6,703 nt of DNA, from assembly GCA_030038765.1 (NCBI GenBank), contig JASHRA010000107.1, forward strand, positions 1 to 6,703, in the 5' to 3' direction. Below the pieces are notes generated by a model. The model saw nothing but the letters and a program-made list of their open reading frames with translations. It did no database searches and had not been told where the DNA came from. Every line of letters begins with the position of its first letter. Within the stretch, counting starts at the first letter, position 1. A program made the translations under genes and the position numbers. This document shows, in pieces, positions 1-4,871 of the stretch. This stretch comes from Candidatus Dormiibacterota bacterium (GTDB lineage Bacteria > Chloroflexota > Dormibacteria > Aeolococcales > Bog-877).

Positions 1-594
1 CTGGGCGCCGGCACCATCGGCCTCTGCCTGGCCCTGGGCGCCCGGCTCCGGTGGCCCCGGGCCCGGCTCCTCGTGACCTGCGCCTGGCCGCACCAGCTGG
101 AGCTGGTGCGCGGCCTCGGCGCCGAGCCGCTGCCGGCTTCCGCCGCCCAGGCGGTGCCCGCCCTGGGCCGGCTGCTCGGGGGCCGGAGGGTCCGGCCCTG
201 GCGCGGCCTCGGCTTCACGGTGGGCGCCGGGGTGGGGCTGGTGCTGGACTCCATCGCCAGCCGGGAGACGATCGAGCTGGCCCTCGCCTGCCTCGCGCCC
301 CGGGGCCGTATCGTGATGGTGGGGGTGGCCCGGCCGCGGCGCACCGAGACCACCCTGGCCTACTACAAGGAGGCGGAGTTGATCGGCTCCAACGGCTACG
401 GCGAGGGCCCGGGGGGCGAGCACCTGCTGGACCGGGCCCTTCAGCTGCTGGCCCAGCGGGGCCCGGAGCTGCAGGGCTGGCTGGGGCCCCGGCTGCCCCT
501 GCAGCGCTACCGCGAGGCCTTCTCCCTGGCCGCGCGGCCGGAGCGCTCGGGGGCGCCCAAGGTGGTGCTGGAGCTGGGGGCGGCCCGGCCATGA
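1..594 (+). CDS. Medium-chain (zinc-type alcohol dehydrogenase-like) dehydrogenase, C-terminal part, 5' truncated
   Basis: The reading frame is open from the first base and ends at TGA 592-594, giving 197 residues. It opens directly with the glycine-rich nucleotide loop GAGTIG (residues 2-7) of a Rossmann fold. The order of elements fits the cofactor domain of the medium-chain dehydrogenase/reductase superfamily: an LVRGLGAE helix end near residue 40, a VLDSIAS strand near 81-87, RGRIVMVGVA near 101-110, ELIGSNGYGEG near 126-136, and a final KVVLELG strand. Such proteins oxidise alcohols or reduce carbonyls or enoyl groups using NAD(P)H. The catalytic, zinc-binding N-terminal domain lies outside the window, so substrate, zinc dependence and exact subfamily cannot be judged. 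The stop overlaps the next start (ATGA), so it is probably translationally coupled to the SRPBCC gene. It shows no obvious link to the repressor-controlled units downstream. Confidence 0.85.
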   Translation: MGAGTIGLCLALGARLRWPRARLLVTCAWPHQLELVRGLGAEPLPASAAQAVPALGRLLGGRRVRPWRGLGFTVGAGVGLVLDSIASRETIELALACLAPRGRIVMVGVARPRRTETTLAYYKEAELIGSNGYGEGPGGEHLLDRALQLLAQRGPELQGWLGPRLPLQRYREAFSLAARPERSGAPKVVLELGAARP

Positions 595-1037
595 TGATCG
601 CCCAGGCCAGCGTCCTGGTGGCGGCCCCGCTGGACCAGGTCCGGGAGGCGGTGCTGGACCCCGGCGCCTACACCCAGGGGGCCACCAAGGTCCAGGAGAT
701 GGAGGTGGAGTCCCGCCAGGAGGACCAGCTGGTGGCCCGCATCAACGGCCACCTGGGCCCCTTCAAGTCCTCCATCCGGGCCCGCTACCGGGTGGGGGAG
801 CGGGAGGTGGACCTCAGCATGCTGGAGGGCCGGCTGCGCGGCTTCCACGCGCTCTTCCTGATGGAGCCGGGGCCCTCCGGCGTGGTGCTCACCCACCGCG
901 AGGAGTACGACTTCGGCTACCCCCTCATCAGCCCGCTCCTGGACCGCCTGCTCCTGGGCTGGGCCACGCGCAGCGTGGTGGCCGAGGTGACGGCCCTCAA
1001 ACACGCCGCGGAGAGGCGCTCCGGCCGATCCACCTGA
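591..1037 (+). CDS. SRPBCC-family (START/polyketide cyclase-like) protein
   Basis: This 148-residue protein starts at ATG 591, which overlaps the TGA of the dehydrogenase; ATG 594 is an equally possible start one codon later. The opening segment (ASVLVAAPLDQVREAVLDPGAY) is the usual first strand and helix of the SRPBCC fold: alternating hydrophobic residues, then 'AP.d.V...v.dp..y'. It is followed by alternating strands (EMEVESRQEDQLVARI; SSIRARYRVGEREVDLSML; GVVLTHREEYDFGY) and a long amphipathic C-terminal helix (from about residue 110 to the end). That is the complete strand-helix-strand-helix pattern at a normal length. The fold makes a hydrophobic cavity that binds lipids or other small hydrophobic ligands, and members range from cyclases to lipid carriers and CoxG-like proteins; no catalytic residue lets me choose. 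Coupling to a dehydrogenase suggests a shared small-molecule pathway, but that is only inference. Confidence 0.85.
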   Translation: MMIAQASVLVAAPLDQVREAVLDPGAYTQGATKVQEMEVESRQEDQLVARINGHLGPFKSSIRARYRVGEREVDLSMLEGRLRGFHALFLMEPGPSGVVLTHREEYDFGYPLISPLLDRLLLGWATRSVVAEVTALKHAAERRSGRST

Positions 1038-1040
1038 TCC

Positions 1041-1070
1041 GCTCGCCCCGGCGGTGGGCCGCCGCGGAGC
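1041..1070 (+). terminator. GC-rich hairpin just after the SRPBCC stop codon, possible terminator
   Basis: A perfect six-base stem CGGCGG (1049-1054) / CCGCCG (1059-1064) encloses the loop TGGG. An outer GCTC (1041-1044) / GAGC (1067-1070) pair extends it past a small unpaired bulge. It begins three bases after the TGA. No T tract follows, so it is not a canonical intrinsic terminator; in GC-rich genomes such I-shaped hairpins are often proposed to end transcription or protect 3' ends. Confidence 0.4.
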
Positions 1071-1296
1071 TGGGGCACGGTTGCCCCCCGGGTGGAGTGG
1101 ATGGAAGCCGCGCGCTGCAGCCGCGAGCTGACGTCGGAGGCCCGCCAGAGCCAGCTTGGCCGCTTTGGGCAGCGTGGGCTCGCGACGTGGCCGGCGGACC
1201 CGGCGCGCACGGACTCGGGCCGGGCGCGCCCCGCTGCTGGTGAGATCCACGCCCTCCGCCGACGTCCAGGATCACCGCCACCGGTGCCGACCGCGT
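1071..1296. other. Upstream intergenic stretch with no supported gene
   Basis: This is most of the 328-base gap between the SRPBCC stop and the start of the SCO-fusion gene. Both strands can be read open in places, as is usual at this GC content. The predicted peptides are low-complexity Arg/Pro/Gly/Ala strings without hydrophobic periodicity, a recognisable motif or a good ribosome binding site. An eight-base palindrome CACCGGTG (1279-1286) lies shortly upstream of the operator, roughly where a -35 element would be; its role is unknown. I see no tRNA-like cloverleaf or riboswitch. Confidence 0.5.
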
Positions 1297-1300
1297 CACT

Positions 1301-1315
1301 ACTACACTCTGTAGT
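1301..1315 (+). promoter_or_regulatory. BlaI/CopY-type operator overlapping the unit A promoter
   Basis: ACTACA-CTC-TGTAGT is a perfect dyad with six-base arms and a three-base centre. BlaI, MecI and CopY repressors are known to bind dyads with a TACA...TGTA core, which this site contains; their classical sites mostly have a two-base centre, so this spacing is slightly wider. A TANNNT -10-like hexamer, TACACT (1303-1308), lies inside the dyad, so a bound dimer would occlude RNA polymerase. No convincing -35 is visible. The inferred transcript would start near 1315 with a leader of about 50 bases. The same dyad precedes unit B at 4823-4835. Confidence 0.75.
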
Positions 1316-1352
1316 GGGATACCGTGCCGGCCGAGGTTTCGGCCAGCACACC

Positions 1353-1357
1353 AGGAG
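1353..1357 (+). promoter_or_regulatory. Ribosome binding site that fixes the SCO-fusion start
   Basis: AGGAG lies eight bases before ATG 1366 and is the best Shine-Dalgarno match near this gene. It favours ATG 1366 over the in-frame GTG at 1324. That GTG has no such site and would sit only about nine bases after the operator, adding 14 residues (MPAEVSASTPGDGP) that look like untranslated leader. Confidence 0.8.
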
Positions 1358-1365
1358 ATGGTCCG

Positions 1366-3081
1366 ATGCCGGGGATGGGAGCCGTCGGAAGCGAGGTGCT
1401 GGGGGGCTTCTACCCCTATCTCCTCATCGACCTGGTCATTCTTGTGGCGGCGGTGGTCGCTCTGCGCGTCGTTCGGGCTCGTCGGCGGTCCCGTGAGCCG
1501 GGAGCGATCCCAGGGCCTCCGGCGCGCCGGTTCCTGCTCTTGGTGCTGGGATCAATTTGGATCCTGGACGGCCTCCTCCAGGCCCAGCCGGACATGCCTG
1601 GAGGGTTCGCTCAGAACGTGCTCGCCCCGGCGGCCCAGGGCGTCCCGGGCTGGCTCGCCAACGTCATCGGCTGGGAGATCTACTTCTGGCAGGCGCACCC
1701 GCTCGACCTGGCCGTGGCCACGGTGCTCATCCAGGCTGGCCTGGGGGTGGCCATCATCGCCGGGGACGGTTCGCGCGCCGGCCGCTTCGCCCTCTGGCTC
1801 TCGATCCTCTGGGCGATCTGGGTTTGGGTCGGGGGCGAGGGGATGGGCGGGCTCCTAGCACCGGGCGCGACGGAGATGATGGGGGCGCCTGGGGCGGTGC
1901 TCCTCTATGCCGCCGGGGCGGGGCTGCTCCTCCTCCCCATCAGGCTCTGGGACGCGGCGTGGATGGGCAAGGCCCTGCGTCGCGGGGTCGGCCTGGTTCT
2001 TCTGGGAGGGGCACTGCTCCAGGCCCTTCCCTTCGAAGGCCTGTGGACCGGAGCCGGGCTCGCCGCGATGTACCAGAGCATGGCGCAGACGCCCCAGCCG
2101 CGCTTCCTTTCGGCCCCGATCACCGCCTTGGCCGAGCTCTCCCAGTCCCATCCGGTAGAGGTCAACGCCGCTCTTGTCGGGATCATGGCCGTGCTCGGCC
2201 TGGCCCTGCTCTGGGGACGGGCGCCTAGGTCTTGGAGCGTCGTCGCCCTGGTCTGGCTGGTCCTAGTCTGGTGGCTGGGGCAGGACTTCGGACAGCCGGG
2301 CAGTGGCACCGCTACGGACCCCAACCTCTCCCCGCTGTTGGCAATGCTGATGCTGACGGCCTGGATCTCCGACCGTGCCGCCCCGGGTCGTGCCCCGAAC
2401 CGGGTCGGGATCCGCGGCCGCCTCGCCGGCTGGCGACTGCCCCTGGCCTGGGGCGGCCTCGGAGCTCTACTGGTTGGCCTCGTCCCCTCCCTCTTGGGGC
2501 TACCGGTGGCGGTCGGTCAGTCGGCCACGATCGAGGCGCTCAGCATCGGCGGGCCGCTCGACCCGATGGGAGACCAGAGCCTCCCCAGCGTCACCCTGAC
2601 CGACCAGCTGGGGCAGCAGGTCAACCTGCGGCAGTGGAGCCACAAGGTGGTGGTGCTGACCTTCCTCGACCCGGTCTGCTTCGACGACTGTCCCATCATC
2701 GCCGAGCAGCTGGCGGCGGCCGACGAGGCGCTCGGGGCGTTGGCGCGCCGGGTGGAGTTCGTGGCCGTGGCCGCCAACCCCGTCTACCGCAGCCTGGCCG
2801 ATGTCCGGAGCTTCGACTCCGAGATGCAGCTGACGCACCTGCGCAACTGGCGCTACCTCACCGGCCCCCTGCCCACCCTGGAGGAGACCTGGGCCGACTT
2901 TGACCTCGACATCGAGCTCCCGCGGCTGCAGATGGTCGACCATCCCCTGCTCCTCTACTTCGTCAGGCCAGGTGACCAGGAGGTGAGCATGGCCCAGGAC
3001 GCCACGTACCCGGCGCCAAGGGTCATGACCTCCTACATCACGCTCATCGAAGATCAGGTGCGCCAGCTGGCCGGCGGGTGA
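1366..3081 (+). CDS. Ten-TM membrane protein fused to a C-terminal SCO/SenC thioredoxin-fold domain
   Basis: The product has 571 residues and starts at ATG 1366 behind a good AGGAG. Ten hydrophobic segments are visible at about 15-36, 56-72, 113-133, 140-160, 175-193, 206-222, 264-284, 289-306, 319-336 and 358-384. Positive charges after segments 1, 3, 5, 7 and 9 put both the N terminus and the C-terminal domain outside. Outward-facing motifs are LDGLLQAQPDM (67-77), HP (111-112), GGEGMGG (156-162), HP (262-263), GQDFG (305-309) and TDPN (317-320). Residues from about 405 form a SCO/SenC domain: LTDQLGQQVNL, then FLDPVCFDDCP with CxxxC at Cys438/Cys442, and His526 in MVDHP, 84 residues after the second Cys as in SCO proteins. 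Those three residues bind copper in SCO1, and the cysteines also permit thiol redox work. The membrane domain is paralogous to the gene at 4872. It is the first gene of unit A, and its TGA overlaps the GTG of the next gene. SCO proteins normally have one TM anchor, so this fusion is unusual. The function of the membrane half is unknown to me. Confidence 0.88.
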   Translation: MPGMGAVGSEVLGGFYPYLLIDLVILVAAVVALRVVRARRRSREPGAIPGPPARRFLLLVLGSIWILDGLLQAQPDMPGGFAQNVLAPAAQGVPGWLANVIGWEIYFWQAHPLDLAVATVLIQAGLGVAIIAGDGSRAGRFALWLSILWAIWVWVGGEGMGGLLAPGATEMMGAPGAVLLYAAGAGLLLLPIRLWDAAWMGKALRRGVGLVLLGGALLQALPFEGLWTGAGLAAMYQSMAQTPQPRFLSAPITALAELSQSHPVEVNAALVGIMAVLGLALLWGRAPRSWSVVALVWLVLVWWLGQDFGQPGSGTATDPNLSPLLAMLMLTAWISDRAAPGRAPNRVGIRGRLAGWRLPLAWGGLGALLVGLVPSLLGLPVAVGQSATIEALSIGGPLDPMGDQSLPSVTLTDQLGQQVNLRQWSHKVVVLTFLDPVCFDDCPIIAEQLAAADEALGALARRVEFVAVAANPVYRSLADVRSFDSEMQLTHLRNWRYLTGPLPTLEETWADFDLDIELPRLQMVDHPLLLYFVRPGDQEVSMAQDATYPAPRVMTSYITLIEDQVRQLAGG

Positions 3082-4262
3082 GGCGGCTGGCGGTCGCCCG
3101 GCCGCGCCGGGCATGGCTGCTGGGGACGGTGGCCGCCGGGGCGGTGGTCGCCGCCATCAGCTCCGGCATCCTGCTGCTGCCCCAGGCACCGAGCCTTACC
3201 CCGCCCCGCGAGGTCCTGCCTCAGGGCCCGGCGCCCACCAGCTTGGAGTCCCTCAGCTTCGCCTCCCCGTCGGTGGCCTGGGCGGTGCTGCCGGCCGAGC
3301 CCTACTGGCAGGTCGTGCGGAGCACCGACGCCGGGCTGCAGTGGCTCGACGTCACCCCGACCGCGAACGGTACCAACGGGGGACTCGAGCTGACCGTGCT
3401 GGGAGCGGAGGAGGCGGCGGTAGCCTACCGACCCTACGACTACCAGCGGTCGTCCGCCTTCGCCTACACCAAGGACGGGGGCCGGAGCTGGCAGGCCTCG
3501 ATCCTGCCCGGCGCCATCAGCCAGGCGCCGGACCCGATGGCGCTGCTGCCGGACGGCGAGGTCTGGGCGGTGCTGGCCAATGGCGAGGTGTTCCGGGCCC
3601 GAGGAAGTTCCGGCGTCTGGACCCAGGTCGCACTTCCTCGGCCCGCCTCCGGCACCTGCCTGCCGATCTCGGTCGACTTCTCCGGGGCCGACCTGGGCTG
3701 GATCCCGGCCAGCTGTCAGGGCACGGTCGGCCTATGGGTGAGCAGCGACGGCGGCGGACAGTGGCAGTTCCAGGGCCTCTCGCGGATGGTGACGGATCCG
3801 CATCAGGCGAATCTGGAGGCGCTCAGCGTCTCCAACCCAGGCCAAGCTGCGTTCCTCGCCGTGTCCTCTCGCGCCGGTCGACAGGAAGTGGAGCTGCTCG
3901 CCTGGGACGGGGGACGCTGGAGCCAGCAGGGCGCGTTGGTGGTGCCGCGGGGACGCTTGCTCAGCTCCTTCGCCGGCTCCGAATACGGCTGGATCGTCGA
4001 CCTCCCCTCGGCCAAGGGCGCTTACGCTCTCGCCTACCAAACCCGGGACGGGGGAGAGGACTGGTCGCTGCGCACTCTCCCCCTGCTCGAGTCCGAGCTG
4101 GGCGCGGTGTTCGTGGTCGGTCCCGACCGGGCCTACCTGCTCGTGCGGACCGAGGCCGGCGGCTACCTCTGGGAGTCGGGTGGCTCGGCGGGCAGCTGGC
4201 ACGAGACCAGCCTCCACGTCTTCTCCGGCCCGGCGCCGACCGTCAACGGGGTCAGCAGCTGA
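3078..4262 (+). CDS. Membrane-anchored extracytoplasmic Asp-box (BNR/YCF48-like) beta-propeller protein
   Basis: This 394-residue protein starts at GTG 3078, overlapping the preceding TGA as GTGA, so it is translationally coupled to the SCO fusion. The N terminus RRLAVARPRRAW followed by a hydrophobic stretch (residues 13-36) is a signal anchor or uncleaved signal peptide, and no lipobox Cys follows. The body is strand-rich with regularly spaced Asp boxes of the form SxDxGxxW: STDAGLQW (82-89), TKDGGRSW (131-138), SSDGGGQW (222-229) and TRDGGEDW (322-329), plus a degenerate GGSAGSW near the C terminus. Intervening sheets contain SVAWAV, EVWAVL, DLGWIP and EYGWIV. This is the signature of sialidase-type or YCF48-like propellers, but no sialidase catalytic residues can be assigned, so a scaffold or assembly role is more likely than a hydrolase. 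Cys194 and Cys213 are the only cysteines and could form a disulfide, possibly handled by the adjacent SCO domain (inference). Confidence 0.82.
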   Translation: MRRLAVARPRRAWLLGTVAAGAVVAAISSGILLLPQAPSLTPPREVLPQGPAPTSLESLSFASPSVAWAVLPAEPYWQVVRSTDAGLQWLDVTPTANGTNGGLELTVLGAEEAAVAYRPYDYQRSSAFAYTKDGGRSWQASILPGAISQAPDPMALLPDGEVWAVLANGEVFRARGSSGVWTQVALPRPASGTCLPISVDFSGADLGWIPASCQGTVGLWVSSDGGGQWQFQGLSRMVTDPHQANLEALSVSNPGQAAFLAVSSRAGRQEVELLAWDGGRWSQQGALVVPRGRLLSSFAGSEYGWIVDLPSAKGAYALAYQTRDGGEDWSLRTLPLLESELGAVFVVGPDRAYLLVRTEAGGYLWESGGSAGSWHETSLHVFSGPAPTVNGVSS

Positions 4263-4280
4263 ACCCTGGTCGCCCCCCGG

Positions 4281-4724
4281 TCAGGCTCGCTCGCCACCCC
4301 GCGCGGTCAATATGGACTCGAGGCTCCGCTCCAAGGCAGTCCGCTCCGTTCTCGTCATCGAGCCGAGGAAGGCGGCGAGCACGGGCCCCGGTTCCCCTCC
4401 GGAGCGGAAGGCCTCGTGCATCAAGGCGGCGGCGTGGTCGGCTCCGCTGCCGAGAGCTGCATAGCGGCGGGTGCGACCCTCGAGCCGGCGCCTGACCAGG
4501 CCCTTGTTGGAGAGTCGGTCGAGCACCGTGACCACGGTTGTGTAGGCGTGGCGGGGGAGCCTGTCGGCCACCTGGCGTCCCCCCAGCTCCCCGCCTGCGG
4601 CCGAGAGGACCTCCATCACCTGCTGCTCCAAGCGGCCCAGTCGCGCGGTGTTGCAGCGGCAGTCTTGGCAGAGGCAGGGATCGCAGCTGCACCTCGGGTT
4701 GTCGCAGAGGCCGGTCGCTGGCAA
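4281..4724 (-). CDS. BlaI/MecI/CopY-family transcriptional repressor with N-terminal Cys-rich extension
   Basis: This 147-residue protein starts at TTG 4724 (minus strand), with GAGGGG five bases upstream. An in-frame TAA lies 12 codons further up with no ATG or GTG between. From about residue 29 it is a typical penicillinase-repressor winged helix: LGRLEQQVMEVL, the recognition-helix signature AYTTVVTVLDRLSNKGLV (60-77) and the wing segment EGRTRRYAAL. A helical C-terminal dimerisation part (about 95-140) follows. The length is normal for the family apart from about 25 extra N-terminal residues, which hold seven cysteines (7, 12, 14, 17, 19, 22, 24) in CxC and CxxC spacings. CopY instead carries its CxC pairs at the C terminus. 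No BlaR/MecR-type sensor protease is nearby, so induction by metal or thiol chemistry at the Cys cluster is more likely than proteolysis (inference). It converges on unit A (18-base gap) and diverges from unit B, whose promoters both carry BlaI-type dyads; it is the obvious candidate to bind them. Confidence 0.9.
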   Translation of the reverse strand: MPATGLCDNPRCSCDPCLCQDCRCNTARLGRLEQQVMEVLSAAGGELGGRQVADRLPRHAYTTVVTVLDRLSNKGLVRRRLEGRTRRYAALGSGADHAAALMHEAFRSGGEPGPVLAAFLGSMTRTERTALERSLESILTARGGERA

Positions 4725-4754
4725 GGGGTCCCCTCGTGTCCGCCGCAGGCTGCG

Positions 4755-4760
4755 ATCTTA
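4755..4760 (-). promoter_or_regulatory. Possible -10 element for the repressor gene
   Basis: On the minus strand this reads TAAGAT, four of six matches to TATAAT in an otherwise AT-poor spacer, 30 bases upstream of the TTG start. No good -35 is seen (CCGTCC at the right distance). No dyad overlaps it, but the unit B operator lies about 65 bases further upstream in the shared divergent region, so autoregulation remains possible. Confidence 0.35.
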
Positions 4761-4800
4761 GTGCCCCACCCAGGCCGGGACGGAGCCGGGCCCAGCCGCC

Positions 4801-4829
4801 TTGTCCCCGCCCGACCAGTCCTCTACGCT
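4801..4829 (+). promoter_or_regulatory. Unit B promoter (-35 TTGTCC, 17 bp, -10 TACGCT)
   Basis: TTGTCC at 4801-4806 and TACGCT at 4824-4829 are separated by exactly 17 bases, and the -10 has the TANNNT form. The -10 lies within the operator dyad at 4823-4835. Transcription would start near 4836, giving a leader of about 36 bases before GTG 4872. Confidence 0.55.
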
Positions 4830-4835
4830 GCGTAG
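4823..4835 (+). promoter_or_regulatory. BlaI/CopY-type operator of unit B
   Basis: CTACGC-T-GCGTAG is a perfect 13-base palindrome in the divergent region between the repressor and unit B. It matches the unit A dyad (1302-1314) at 10 of 13 positions. Two of the three differences are a paired arm change (A/T to G/C at positions 5 and 9), which preserves symmetry. It carries CTAC...GTAG but not a strict TACA/TGTA core, so affinity could differ between the two sites. Confidence 0.72.
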
Positions 4836-4871
4836 TAGCAGCGCCTGGGTGTTGGTCAGAGCGAGGGCCGA

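Noticed and set aside
51..590. Plus-strand frame upstream of ATG 591 as an N-terminal extension of the SRPBCC protein
   Set aside because: It overlaps the dehydrogenase in another frame and is Gly/Ala/Pro/Arg-rich; the SRPBCC fold is complete from ATG 591.
507..1250. Minus-strand open frame of 247 residues across the dehydrogenase end, the SRPBCC gene and the gap
   Set aside because: It is antisense to two well-supported genes and rich in Arg, Gly, Ala and His, with no recognisable domain.
1324..1365. GTG at 1324 as start of the SCO-fusion gene (14 extra residues)
   Set aside because: It has no ribosome binding site and lies about nine bases after the operator; ATG 1366 has AGGAG at ideal spacing.
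1092..1496. Plus-strand open frame of 134 residues in the gap before unit A
   Set aside because: It crosses the operator and the start of the SCO fusion, has no ribosome binding site and resembles no domain.
3418..3430. Perfect 13-base palindrome CGGTAGCCTACCG as a third operator
   Set aside because: It lies inside the propeller coding sequence, has the half-sites in the opposite order (GTAG...CTAC), and is explained by its codons.
4263..4285. Bidirectional terminator between the convergent propeller and repressor genes
   Set aside because: Only a four-base CCTG/CAGG pairing with poor inner complementarity is visible, and there is no T tract.
4725..4733. GGGGTCCCC palindrome next to the repressor start as an autoregulatory operator
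   Set aside because: It is short, unlike the CTAC/GTAG dyads, and overlaps the G-rich ribosome binding site that accounts for its composition.
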